This document shows positions 1-7,807 of a stretch of 18,368 bases of DNA, piece by piece (position 1 is the first letter of the stretch; every line of letters starts with the position of its first letter). The stretch is taken from contig CAWWAF010000077.1 of the NCBI GenBank assembly GCA_963934795.1, positions 1-18,368 of the forward strand. The letters run 5' to 3'. Origin of the DNA: UBA8438 sp963934795 (GTDB lineage Bacteria; Acidobacteriota; Vicinamibacteria; Vicinamibacterales; UBA8438). The position numbers and the translations under genes were made by a program. The notes beneath the pieces were generated by a model, which saw nothing but the letters and a program-made list of their open reading frames with translations, did no database searches and was not told the DNA's origin.

Positions 1-1
1 G

Positions 2-525
2 CTCACCCGAGTCGTGACCATGACGATAGGCCTGCTGCTCATCGGCGGACCTGGACTGGCCCAGCGACTGCCGCAGGTTGGCCCCGATCTGAGACCCGCA
101 AAAGTCCAGCAGCTCTTCGATGCGTTCGTCCTCGTGCAGGCCAGGAAGCGCTGTCCCTGACAGACGCGCAATTCGGCCCGTTCGTCACCCGGCTGAAGCA
201 GTTACAGGCCACACGCCGTCAGACACAGCAACAGGAGCAGCGTCTGCTGCGCACACTGCAACAGTTGGCGTCACGTGGCGACACCAGTGACGACGACCTC
301 GAGGCGCGGCTGCAGGAGCTGGACGAGCAGCGGACACACGCCGCCGCTGCGGTCCGGAACGCCCAGGCCGCCGTCGCCGGCGTGCTGGACGTCCGACAAC
401 GCGTCCGCCTCGAAACCTTCGAGCGCCGCATGGAACGACGCCAGATGGAGTTGCTGATGCGGGCCCGAAACGCACGTGGCCGACAGACCCAGCCACGGCG
501 ACAGCGCCCGAACCAGACACGCTAA
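2..525 (+). CDS. LTxxQ-type (Spy/CpxP-like) periplasmic protein, 5'-partial, with apparent frameshift
   Basis: The first part reads in frame 2: a hydrophobic signal-like stretch (VVTMTIGLLLIGGPGLAQ) followed by ...QQLFDAFVLVQA. It then hits a stop at 158-160. Switching to frame 1 at about 140-142 continues smoothly as QEALSLTDAQFGPFVTRLKQLQ and runs to the stop at 523-525. One extra C in the run at 141-142 restores a single frame. The joined product is an exported, Arg/Gln-rich helical protein with an LTxxQ motif (LTDAQ), as in Spy/CpxP-family periplasmic chaperones and metal-sensor-like proteins. The C-terminal half is a probable coiled coil. The true start may be the ATG at 20 or lie before the window. 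The specific role (envelope stress or metal response) is unknown, and the family call rests on a short motif plus overall character. Confidence 0.55.
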   Translation, partial: HPSRDHDDRPAAHRRTWTGPATAAGWPRSETRKSPAALRCVRPRAGQEALSLTDAQFGPFVTRLKQLQATRRQTQQQEQRLLRTLQQLASRGDTSDDDLEARLQELDEQRTHAAAAVRNAQAAVAGVLDVRQRVRLETFERRMERRQMELLMRARNARGRQTQPRRQRPNQTR

Positions 526-532
526 CCACTTG

Positions 533-538
533 TATACT
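533..538 (+). promoter_or_regulatory. -10 element (TATACT) for the 546 gene
   Basis: TATACT ends 7 nt before the ATG at 546, placing the expected transcription start at about 545, so the mRNA would be essentially leaderless. No good -35 is visible at 16-18 nt spacing (GAACCA at 510-515). There is no Shine-Dalgarno sequence before the ATG, which agrees with a leaderless start. Confidence 0.5.
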
Positions 539-545
539 TGGTGCC

Positions 546-1193
546 ATGACTGTCTGGGGCGCAGGTCCGACCGAACCGGCATGCCGTCGACGACCACGAG
601 GCCACACGGCAGCGGTACTGCTTGCGTTGACGCTCGCACAGGCGGCCGGGGCGGCTCAGTCCTCCGACACCCTGACCTCCGCGCTTGGCGCCCAACTCCA
701 ACAGAAAATCGACAACATTCTGCGCCACGCCGGTGACACCAGCCCGGCGACGCATCGCACCACACTGCTGGAACCGGAAATCAATGCCTATCTACAGCTT
801 CAAGGTGCGGCCCTGATTCCGGAAGGCCTGACGGACCCGACGATCAGCATCGGGACCGCCCGGGTGGTCACCGTGAAGGCGGTCATCGATCTCGACGCGA
901 TCCGGGACCAGCGTGCGCGCAACTGGCTCGACCCGTTGCAATATCTGGGCGGGCAGATGCCGGTCACCGCCCGCGGCACGGTGTCATCGTCCAACGGCGC
1001 AGCGCACATCGCGGTCGAGCAGATCACCATCAGCGGCGTGCCCATGCCGGTGGCGGTCTTGCAGGAACTCGTGGGGTATTACACGCGAACCCCGGACCAG
1101 CCACAGGGCACCCGTCTCGACCAGCGGATTCCGCTTCCGTATCGCATCTCCGAGCTTCGCCTGGCCCCCGGCGAGGCGGTCGTCGTGCAGTGA
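546..1193 (+). CDS. Exported conserved protein of unknown function
   Basis: The product has 215 residues. An unusually long Arg-rich n-region (about 19 residues, with RRRPRG) precedes a hydrophobic core (AAVLLALTLAQAAGAA), so it is probably a Sec-exported protein or membrane-anchored at the N terminus. The mature part has no cysteines and no motif I can tie to a named enzyme. It has a repeated beta-like character (ISIGTARVVTVKAVIDLDAI..., VTARGTVSSSNGAAHIAVEQITISGVPMP), reminiscent of lipid-binding beta-sheet proteins such as DUF2993/LmeA, but that resemblance is impressionistic. The stop overlaps the recG GTG start (GTGA, 1190-1193), so the two are translationally coupled, and this gene heads the recG-rsmD-coaD run. 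I do not recognise a function. Confidence 0.8.
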   Translation: MTVWGAGPTEPACRRRPRGHTAAVLLALTLAQAAGAAQSSDTLTSALGAQLQQKIDNILRHAGDTSPATHRTTLLEPEINAYLQLQGAALIPEGLTDPTISIGTARVVTVKAVIDLDAIRDQRARNWLDPLQYLGGQMPVTARGTVSSSNGAAHIAVEQITISGVPMPVAVLQELVGYYTRTPDQPQGTRLDQRIPLPYRISELRLAPGEAVVVQ

Positions 1194-3325
1194 ACCCCAC
1201 GCCCTCTTCGTCCCCCGGTGATGTCCTGAACGAGGAACTCCGATTCCAGAAGGGTATCGGTCCGCGGCGAGCGAGCGAGCTCCAGCAAGCGGGCATGCAC
1301 ACGCTGGACGACCTGCTGTACCGCTTTCCAATCCGATTCGAAGATCGCAGCCAAGTCCGACGGTCAACGGACCTCAAGCCCGGCGAATCGGCGGCGATCT
1401 GCGGCGACGTCGTCAGCGCAGGACTGCGCCGTACGCGGCGACGTGGCTTTTCCATCTTCGAGATGCTGGTACGCGACGACGCCGGGCTGTTCAAAGTCGC
1501 CTGGATGAACCAGCCGTTCTTGCAGGATGTGTTCAAACCGGGGCAGCGCGTCTCGTTGTACGGGAAGGTCGAGTACCGGACGCCAGGCGGGCTCCGCCTG
1601 TCCAACCCACAATACGAGATCGTCTCGTCGGCGACGGACTCGAGTAGCGAGGATGTCGCTGAAGACGGCAAGCACACCGGCCGGATCGTGCCGGTGTACG
1701 AGCGCATCGGGTCGCTGGCGACGGGGCACCTCCGTCGGTTGGTGCTCGACACCCTGGAACGGCTGCCACCGGAGGTCGACGACCCGCTGCCCGACGCACT
1801 GCGGACCCGGCACGGCTTGCCTGGGCGACGGGAGGCACTGTGGGGCGCTCACTTCCCAGCCCCCGAGACATCACTCGACACGCTCAACCGGTTCCGCACC
1901 CCGGCTCAGTTGCGACTGATTTTCGAAGAGCTGTTTCTGTTTCAATTGGGATTGGCATTGCGCCGGCGCGCGCGCAACGCGGAGCGTAAACCGCGCGTGA
2001 TGCAGATTGATGACCGCGTTCGGCGCTCGGCCTTGTCGGTCCTGCCATTCCGGTTGACACCAGGACAGAAGACGGCACTCCGCACCATCGTCGAAGATCT
2101 CTGCCGTCCGCAACCGATGAATCGCCTGCTGCAAGGCGATGTGGGCTGCGGCAAGACCATCGTCGCGCTGCTCGCTGCGCTCGTCGCCATGGAGAACGGT
2201 CTGCAAGTTGCCCTGATGGCGCCGACCGAACTGCTGGCCGAACAACACTACCTGTCAATCGCGCCGCTCCTCTCGACCTCGCGGTTCCGCGTCGTCCTGC
2301 TGACCGGCGGCTCCGGCGCCAAGGTGCGCCGGGAAACGGGGTCGGCCCTTGAGCGGGGCGACGCACACCTGGTGATCGGCACCCATGCGTTGGTGCAACA
2401 GAACCTGCGGTTTCGCGAACTGGGCCTGGTCATCATCGACGAGCAACACCGTTTTGGCGTGCTCCAGCGAGCAACCTTGCGGGACAAAGGGGCCCTCCCC
2501 GATGTGCTGGTGATGACAGCCACGCCGATTCCGCGCACGCTGGCCCTGACCAGCTACGGCGATCTCGACGTATCGGTCATCCGCGATCTCCCTCCCGGAC
2601 GCCGACCGGTCAAGACCACGGTTGAAGGGGAAGCGCGTCGCCAGTCGGTCTATGACTTCGTGCGCGGTGAGTTGACCGCGGGACGCCAGGGGTACGTGGT
2701 GTATCCGCTCATCGAAGACTCGGAGAAGCTGGATCTCAAGGCCGCGACGGCCATGGCGGACACCCTCGCGACCGTCTTCGCGGACCACACCGTTGGGCTG
2801 CTGCATGGCCGAATGAAGTCTGATGCGCGCGAGATGGTCATGCGTCGGTTTGCCGCCGGTGACGTCCATCTCCTCGTGGCCACCACCGTCATCGAGGTCG
2901 GCGTCGACGTGCCGAACGCCACCGTCATGGTGGTCGAGCACGCCGAACGTTTCGGTTTGGCGCAGTTGCATCAACTACGCGGTCGTGTCGGACGCGGTGC
3001 CGATCAATCCCACTGTCGACTGCTGTATCAAGGCACCCTGACCGAAACGGCGCGGGCCCGTCTGTCGGCCCTGGCGCGAACCACCGATGGATTCGCAATC
3101 GCCGAGCAGGACCTGCAGTTGCGTGGACCTGGCGAGATGCTCGGCACGCGACAGTCTGGGTTGCCCACCCTACGGGTGGCCCATCTGACTCGTGACCACG
3201 ACATCATGGAAACAGCGCGGCAGGAGGCCGAAACCGTCCTGAGTGAGCGCGGTATCCCCGAAGCGGTCCTGACGCACCTCGACGACGCCTGGACACGACG
3301 CTTCGGATTGGCCGGTGTGGGGTAG
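1190..3325 (+). CDS. recG: ATP-dependent DNA helicase RecG
   Basis: RecG is a monomeric superfamily 2 translocase that remodels stalled replication forks and branch-migrates Holliday junctions. The product has 711 residues, a normal length. Visible parts are an N-terminal helical segment with a KGIGPRRASEL helix-hairpin-like motif (21-31), the OB-fold wedge domain (about 65-150), Walker A GDVGCGKT (316-323), the DEQH box (417-420), motif III TATPIPRT (443-450), and a C-terminal helicase domain with VATTVIEVGVDVPNA and the QLRGRVGRG motif VI. The start is the GTG at 1190, which overlaps the previous stop and keeps the N-terminal wedge intact. The next gene, rsmD, begins 7 nt after the stop. 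The recG-rsmD-coaD order is common in bacteria. Confidence 0.97.
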   Translation: MNPTPSSSPGDVLNEELRFQKGIGPRRASELQQAGMHTLDDLLYRFPIRFEDRSQVRRSTDLKPGESAAICGDVVSAGLRRTRRRGFSIFEMLVRDDAGLFKVAWMNQPFLQDVFKPGQRVSLYGKVEYRTPGGLRLSNPQYEIVSSATDSSSEDVAEDGKHTGRIVPVYERIGSLATGHLRRLVLDTLERLPPEVDDPLPDALRTRHGLPGRREALWGAHFPAPETSLDTLNRFRTPAQLRLIFEELFLFQLGLALRRRARNAERKPRVMQIDDRVRRSALSVLPFRLTPGQKTALRTIVEDLCRPQPMNRLLQGDVGCGKTIVALLAALVAMENGLQVALMAPTELLAEQHYLSIAPLLSTSRFRVVLLTGGSGAKVRRETGSALERGDAHLVIGTHALVQQNLRFRELGLVIIDEQHRFGVLQRATLRDKGALPDVLVMTATPIPRTLALTSYGDLDVSVIRDLPPGRRPVKTTVEGEARRQSVYDFVRGELTAGRQGYVVYPLIEDSEKLDLKAATAMADTLATVFADHTVGLLHGRMKSDAREMVMRRFAAGDVHLLVATTVIEVGVDVPNATVMVVEHAERFGLAQLHQLRGRVGRGADQSHCRLLYQGTLTETARARLSALARTTDGFAIAEQDLQLRGPGEMLGTRQSGLPTLRVAHLTRDHDIMETARQEAETVLSERGIPEAVLTHLDDAWTRRFGLAGVG

Positions 3326-3332
3326 GCCTGAC

Positions 3333-3890
3333 ATGCGCATCATCGCCGGCACCGCCAAGCGTCGTCGGTTGTTTTCTCCGGACTGGCCCGGCCTCCGCCC
3401 AACGTCTGACCGGCTGCGAGGCACCCTGTTCGATGTCCTAGGCGACCGAATACGCGGCATTCGCGTCCTCGACGGGTGCGCGGGGACCGGTGCCGTGGGG
3501 ATCGAGGCATTAAGTCGTGGAGCAGACCATGTCGAATTCGTGGAGCGCGATGCCCGGGCGGTGGCCTTGATCCGCCGCAACGTCGTGCACTGTGAGCTGC
3601 TAGACCGGTGCACCATTCGCCGCGGCGACCTGCCTCAGGACCTCGGCCGCGATACGGTGCCGTATGACCTGATTTTGCTCGATCCGCCCTATGACGCTCC
3701 GGACATCGATGCCATACTCTCGGCAGCCGCGACACGACTGGCGCCTGGAGGGCTCTTGGTGCTGGAACGTTCGCGTCGAGCGGACACGATCGTCGTCTCC
3801 GGCCTGGAGTCGTTACGACAGGTCAGGGCGGGAAACAGCGTGCTCGAATTCTTCGGTCCTGTCGACGATTCGACCGCATTCACGGAGTAA
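3333..3890 (+). CDS. rsmD: 16S rRNA (guanine(966)-N2)-methyltransferase RsmD
   Basis: RsmD methylates N2 of G966 in helix 31 of 16S rRNA using S-adenosylmethionine. The 185-residue product opens with MRIIAGTAKRRRL and RPTSDRLRGTLFDVL, both hallmarks of the family. Motif I is VLDGCAGTGAVGIEAL (45-60), where most members have LDLFAGTG, and the catalytic motif is DPPY (117-120). The ATG at 3333 is chosen over the in-frame ATG at 3315, because family members begin at MRIIAG and 3315 would overlap recG. It lies between recG (7-nt gap) and coaD (6-nt gap), so it is co-transcribed. Confidence 0.94.
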   Translation: MRIIAGTAKRRRLFSPDWPGLRPTSDRLRGTLFDVLGDRIRGIRVLDGCAGTGAVGIEALSRGADHVEFVERDARAVALIRRNVVHCELLDRCTIRRGDLPQDLGRDTVPYDLILLDPPYDAPDIDAILSAAATRLAPGGLLVLERSRRADTIVVSGLESLRQVRAGNSVLEFFGPVDDSTAFTE

Positions 3891-3896
3891 CACAGC

Positions 3897-4406
3897 ATGG
3901 CAAGCAGCGCCGGTCGGGTGGCCGTCTACCCGGGGACCTTCGATCCGCTCACGAACGGCCACGTGGACATCATTCAACGGGGCGCCGCGATCTTCGACCG
4001 GATCATCGTGGCCATCCTGGTGAACCCCGCCAAGTCTCCGTTGTTCACGGTGAACGAGCGAATGGAGATGACTCGCGAGGTCTTCAGCGACCAGCCAGGG
4101 GTCGAGGTCGACTCATTCCAGGGCCTATTAGTGGAGTACGCCGAACGACGTCAGGCAGACGTCATCGTCCGCGGACTCCGGGCCATCTCGGATTTCGAAT
4201 TCGAAATGCAAATGGCGCTGATGAACCGTCACCTGAGTTCCTCGATCGAAACGGTGTTCATGATGCCGGCCGAGTCCTACACCTACGTCAGTTCACGACT
4301 CGTGAAGGAGATCTTCGCACTCGGCGGGTCCGTGACCGGCCTGGTACCTGCCTTGGTGGAAACGCAACTCGCTCAGCAGGCAGCCACAGAGACGCAACGT
4401 GCCTGA
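3897..4406 (+). CDS. coaD: Phosphopantetheine adenylyltransferase CoaD
   Basis: CoaD transfers AMP from ATP to 4'-phosphopantetheine to form dephospho-CoA, the penultimate step of CoA synthesis, in the cytoplasm. The 169-residue product has the nucleotidyltransferase signature YPGTFDPLTNGH (11-22), with the T/HxGH motif as TNGH. It also has the family motif RGLRAISDFEFEMQMALMN and a C-terminal SSRLVKEI (ISSTxVKE-like) motif. Length matches the family (about 160). Eight extra residues precede the first beta strand. The stop overlaps the start of the aminotransferase gene by 8 nt, implying coupled translation. Confidence 0.97.
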   Translation: MASSAGRVAVYPGTFDPLTNGHVDIIQRGAAIFDRIIVAILVNPAKSPLFTVNERMEMTREVFSDQPGVEVDSFQGLLVEYAERRQADVIVRGLRAISDFEFEMQMALMNRHLSSSIETVFMMPAESYTYVSSRLVKEIFALGGSVTGLVPALVETQLAQQAATETQRA

Positions 4407-5583
4407 ACCGTTCTCGCTCGCCCGGCGGCTCGATCGCGTGTCGGCGTCGCAGACGCAACAGGTCCTCCTTGCGGTGGAAGCACTCCGGCGACAGGGTGTA
4501 GACATCATCGATCTCGGCGCCGGCGAGCCGGACTTTCCGACGCCCGAGCACGTGAACGCGGCCGCGGTGGAGGCGATCGCGGCCGGCCACACGAAATACA
4601 CCGCTGGACCCGGAATCGCACCGCTGCGAGAGGCCATCGCCGCACACTACCGAGGTCGGTACGGGATCTCATGCACACCCGCGCATGTCGTCGTGACCTC
4701 GGGTGGCAAGCAGGGTCTCTCCAACGTGGCAATGGCGCTGTTCGGTCAGGGCGACGAGGTCATCACTCACGTGCCTGGGTGGCCGTCCATCGTCGAGCAG
4801 ATTCACCTCGCGGGCGCCGACGCGGTCCGGGTCCGCACGGCGGCCGAGGAGGGATTCGACGTCCGGGCCGACTCGATCCTGGAAGCCATCACGCCGCGCA
4901 CACGAGGCATCGTGCTGAACAGTCCCGGCAACCCGACTGGGGCCATCATGCGCGAGGCGGAGTTGAGCCGACTCGCGGAGGGCGTGGCCGGTCGCGATAT
5001 TTGGCTTATTCTCGACCTCTGCTACGAGCAGCTGCTGTACGACGAGACCCCGCACAACCTCCCTGGCGTACTCGCGGCACGCGTCCCCGGACACACGGTT
5101 GTCGTCGGCTCCGCCTCCAAGAGCTACGCGATGACGGGATGGCGATGTGGGTGGATCCTCGCGCCGCCTGCCATCGCAGCAGCGTGCAACGCGGTGCAGA
5201 GCCACTCGACGTCCCATGCGACCTCCATCACGCAACATGCGGCTCTCGCGGCCCTCACCGGCCCGCAGACGTGTGTCGACCTCATGCGAGACGAATATCG
5301 AACCCGTCGAAATGCGCTGGTCGGATGGATCGCCGCCGACGAGCGGTTCAAGATTACCCGTCCGGCGGGCGCGTTCTACGTTTTCCCCGATGTGTCGGCG
5401 CTCCTGTCACCGGAGGGGCCACGGACATCGTCTGACCTCGCGCTGGCGCTGTTGAACGACGCCCATGTCGCGGTGACGCCTGGTGAAGCCTTCGACGCCC
5501 CAGGATTTCTCCGGCTGTCCTATGCCGCGTCGATGGAACAGCTTCGCGAGGCGTGGGCCCGCATCCAGCGCTACCTCTCGTAG
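4399..5583 (+). CDS. Pyridoxal phosphate-dependent class I/II aminotransferase (aspartate aminotransferase-like)
   Basis: This is a fold-type I PLP enzyme that moves an amino group between an amino acid and a 2-oxo acid. The 394-residue product shows LGAGEPDFPTPEHV (substrate and N-terminal arm region), TSGGKQGL, PGNPTG (176-181), and the cofactor Asp in LILDLCYE (D206). The Schiff-base lysine is in SASKSYAMTGWRCGW (K241), and QSHSTSHATSITQHAALAAL is typical of the AspC/Thermus-type group. Where many homologues have PYWVSY, this protein has VPGWPS (about 125-130), so substrate preference may differ from plain aspartate. The start is the GTG at 4399, overlapping the coaD end. It is the last gene of the run and converges with the glycosyltransferase 27 nt away. 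Confidence 0.92.
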   Translation: MPEPFSLARRLDRVSASQTQQVLLAVEALRRQGVDIIDLGAGEPDFPTPEHVNAAAVEAIAAGHTKYTAGPGIAPLREAIAAHYRGRYGISCTPAHVVVTSGGKQGLSNVAMALFGQGDEVITHVPGWPSIVEQIHLAGADAVRVRTAAEEGFDVRADSILEAITPRTRGIVLNSPGNPTGAIMREAELSRLAEGVAGRDIWLILDLCYEQLLYDETPHNLPGVLAARVPGHTVVVGSASKSYAMTGWRCGWILAPPAIAAACNAVQSHSTSHATSITQHAALAALTGPQTCVDLMRDEYRTRRNALVGWIAADERFKITRPAGAFYVFPDVSALLSPEGPRTSSDLALALLNDAHVAVTPGEAFDAPGFLRLSYAASMEQLREAWARIQRYLS

Positions 5584-5610
5584 GCCCGGCTCACGGCCCT
5601 GCCGGTCGGC

Positions 5611-7350
5611 TCACCGGGCGGCCACCCGACGCTCGTCGGGCGACCGATTGCTGACGAGCACGATCGTCTGCAGGTGGACCGTGGGATCGGGCCACAACAG
5701 GGTGCTCAATCTTAGGTTGCCGGTGTTGAGGTACGACACGCGACCGACCTCGTGGAACACCACGCCCGCAGCTCTCACCGGCGCCAGGTTCGTTTCCGCC
5801 ACCACGGCAAGCACTGGCTCGTTCGACTGGAGAAATGCGGCAACCTGCTCCACCGAAGACAGGTCGATGTGCGGGCGCTCCATATAGAAAACCAGATTGC
5901 GGACGAACACCCCGTATCGTCCATACGCGTGGGGTGACGGGGCGGCCGCTCGCACCAGGTCGGCCATGACCTGCACCGGCTCCCGGCCAGGCCGCGAGAG
6001 CACCACATACTGCACTGACAGCGTGGAGACCACGGCGGCCACAACGAGCGCCTGTGGCAACCGGTGCTGCCGCCGTGAGACGGCCACCAGCGCGACGAGG
6101 CCGCCCGACGCCATCAGCCCGCCAACGGCACCGAGCACGGCGCCCGTCGAGACCCCCTGCAGCAAGATCTGCGCACGGTAGACCAGAAGGCCGAACGTGC
6201 AGAGCACGAGGCCAGACAGCACGCCGGCTGCTCCCACCAGCCGATCCGTGCGAAGGGGCATGGTGGGCGCATCGAGTCGGAGGCGGCGCGCGATCGCCCG
6301 AGCCAGCAACATGGCGAGAGGCGGAAGCACCGCGAGTACGTAGCGAGGCTGCTTGCCGATGGACACAGAGAAAAACAACAACGGCGCCGCCGCCCACACG
6401 AGGAGCCACAGTTCGACCGGCTGAATTCGACGCACCCGTTGGACGACCCCCAGGGCCGGCCGGGCCCACAGCACCATCAACGGAGACCACGGGAGCAGCC
6501 CGCCGAGGACGATTGGCACGTAGTACCAGAATGGCCGCGCGGCGTTGTAGCGGTCGGTGGCGAAACGCTCCAGGTTCTCACCAACGAAGAACCGATTCAG
6601 GTAGGCCACGCCGTGCTCTGACGTCATCGCGGCAAACCACGGTGCCGCCACCAGCACGCAGACGACCGCGAGTATCGCCACATTGGCGGCAAGGCGACGG
6701 ACACCGCTACCGGGTGACTCGCGCAGTTCACCTGGCCCACCCACCCAGAGATGGCGCAGCGCGAGGGGGCCGACGACGGCGGCCGGCAGGGCGACGCCCA
6801 CTGGCCCCTTGGTCAAAAAGGCGGCACCGAGCGCGGCACCGGAGGCCAGGAGCCACCAGCGACGGATGCGGTCGTCAGCGGCGGGCCGCGGCACCACCAG
6901 CGCTTCGAGGGCGGTCCAGGTGGCCAGGGTCATGAGCGCGGCCAGCGCCAGGTCTGGCAGGGCCTGTCGCGCCACGGCCACGTACCCGAAACTGGTCGCG
7001 GTGATCGCCCCCGCGAGCAGGCCGGTTGTGTCGTCATACCAGCGACGGGCGGCGGCGAAGGTCGTCACGACCAATACAAGGCCCGCCAACGCGGAAGGAA
7101 ACCGGGCGGCCGCCTCACCGACCCCCACCACCAGGTAGGCGAGCGACGCCAGCCAGTAATACATGACCGGCTTCTCAAACCGGTACTCGTAGTTGTAGTG
7201 CGGCGTCAGCCAGTCGCCGCTCGACACCATCTCGCGGGCGGCCTCGGCGTAGAACGCCTCGTCCGAGTCCATGACCGCGGGCCGACCCAGCCCTACGAAG
7301 AAGGTCAATCCGCACAACACGACGAGCAGCACGAGACGCGTTCGGAGCAC
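5611..7350 (-). CDS. ArnT/PMT-like membrane glycosyltransferase (GT83-type)
   Basis: This is a polytopic inner-membrane protein of the dolichyl-phosphate-mannose/undecaprenyl-phosphate-sugar transferase superfamily. Such enzymes add a lipid-linked sugar to lipid A, glycans or proteins on the periplasmic side. From the GTG at 7350 it has 579 residues. It starts LRTRLVLLVVLCGLTFFVGL (TM1), followed by the acidic loop DSDEAFYAEAAREM with the catalytic-type Asp/Glu, and then EKPVMYYWL, both typical of ArnT-like PMT_2 proteins. About ten further hydrophobic segments precede a roughly 100-residue soluble C-terminal domain. An ATG at 7416 is in frame but would overlap the divergent gene. The GTG start lies 8 nt from a TATACA box and is preferred. 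The sugar and acceptor are not predictable, and no lipid A modification genes are adjacent. Confidence 0.88.
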   Translation of the reverse strand: MLRTRLVLLVVLCGLTFFVGLGRPAVMDSDEAFYAEAAREMVSSGDWLTPHYNYEYRFEKPVMYYWLASLAYLVVGVGEAAARFPSALAGLVLVVTTFAAARRWYDDTTGLLAGAITATSFGYVAVARQALPDLALAALMTLATWTALEALVVPRPAADDRIRRWWLLASGAALGAAFLTKGPVGVALPAAVVGPLALRHLWVGGPGELRESPGSGVRRLAANVAILAVVCVLVAAPWFAAMTSEHGVAYLNRFFVGENLERFATDRYNAARPFWYYVPIVLGGLLPWSPLMVLWARPALGVVQRVRRIQPVELWLLVWAAAPLLFFSVSIGKQPRYVLAVLPPLAMLLARAIARRLRLDAPTMPLRTDRLVGAAGVLSGLVLCTFGLLVYRAQILLQGVSTGAVLGAVGGLMASGGLVALVAVSRRQHRLPQALVVAAVVSTLSVQYVVLSRPGREPVQVMADLVRAAAPSPHAYGRYGVFVRNLVFYMERPHIDLSSVEQVAAFLQSNEPVLAVVAETNLAPVRAAGVVFHEVGRVSYLNTGNLRLSTLLWPDPTVHLQTIVLVSNRSPDERRVAAR

Positions 7351-7358
7351 CGACCGAT

Positions 7359-7364
7359 TGTATA
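7359..7364 (-). promoter_or_regulatory. -10 element (TATACA) for the glycosyltransferase gene
   Basis: On the minus strand TATACA is followed after 8 nt by the GTG at 7350. The expected transcription start is near 7352, giving a 0-2 nt leader. No clear -35 is seen at normal spacing. It lies back to back with the -10 of the divergent gene at 7398-7403. Confidence 0.4.
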
Positions 7365-7397
7365 CAGTGGGCCGCCGAAAGCCTCGCGCAACGGAGA

Positions 7398-7403
7398 TAT
7401 ACT
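7398..7403 (+). promoter_or_regulatory. -10 element (TATACT) for the CoA-binding protein gene
   Basis: TATACT is followed by exactly 6 nt and then the ATG at 7410, so the predicted +1 is the A of the start codon and the transcript would be leaderless. The -35 position (7375-7380, CCGAAA) is poor. Confidence 0.5.
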
Positions 7404-7409
7404 GCGGGG

Positions 7410-7781
7410 ATGGCACGGGTGGTAGCAGTCGTTGGCGCGTCTCGTGATCGGCGTAAATTTGGGAACAAGGCAGTCAGAGCGTTCCGCAATCAGGGGTATG
7501 CCGTGATTCCAATCAACCCCCGCGAAGGAGAGATTGAGGGCCTGACCGCGTATGCGTCCGTACTGGATGTGCCTGGACCGATCCAGATTGCCACCGTCTA
7601 CGTGCAGCCACACATCGGACCTGGCGTGATGACGGAGATCGCAACGAAAGGCATCGAGGAGGTTTGGTTGAATCCAGGGGCCGACGAAACGGCGGTCGTG
7701 GCGCGCGCCCGTGAACTGGGTCTTCACCCCATCCTTGAGTGCAGTATCGTGGGCATCGGTGAAAGCCCGGCTTCCTATTGA
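7410..7781 (+). CDS. CoA-binding domain protein (YccU-like Rossmann fold)
   Basis: The 123-residue single-domain protein is a CoA_binding_2 family member. It has an N-terminal Rossmann motif VVAVVGASRDRRKFGNKAVRAF followed by GYAVIPINPREGEIEGLTAYASV. A later conserved block, EEVWLNPGADETAVVARARELGLHPILECSIVG, has the conserved cysteine seen in this family. The domain resembles that of succinyl-CoA synthetase alpha and binds CoA or a related nucleotide. The cellular role is not established. The gene stands alone between a divergent membrane protein and rho. Its stop codon (7779-7781) lies inside the -35 box of the rho promoter, so read-through transcription could interfere with or add to rho expression. 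Confidence 0.9.
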   Translation: MARVVAVVGASRDRRKFGNKAVRAFRNQGYAVIPINPREGEIEGLTAYASVLDVPGPIQIATVYVQPHIGPGVMTEIATKGIEEVWLNPGADETAVVARARELGLHPILECSIVGIGESPASY

Positions 7782-7807
7782 CACGTCGTCTGACGCGTGC
7801 CTATACT
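7778..7807 (+). promoter_or_regulatory. Sigma-70-type promoter of rho
   Basis: A perfect -35 TTGACA (7778-7783), an 18-nt spacer and the -10 TATACT (7802-7807) make this the closest match to consensus in the window. The predicted +1 is near 7814, giving a leader of about 100 nt before the rho ATG at 7913. A long leader fits the autoregulation by attenuation known for rho in enteric bacteria. I saw no convincing intrinsic terminator in the leader, and there is no strong Shine-Dalgarno before the ATG. Confidence 0.75.

Noticed and set aside
5584..5619. GCCCGG...CCGGGC inverted repeat between the aminotransferase and glycosyltransferase stops
   Set aside because: Only 6-bp arms with a 24-nt loop and no T-tract. 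It is within chance for GC-rich DNA and not strong enough to call a terminator.
7351..7416. ATG start at 7416 for the glycosyltransferase
   Set aside because: It would overlap the divergent CoA-binding gene and cover the TATACA box. The GTG at 7350 sits directly before the first membrane helix.
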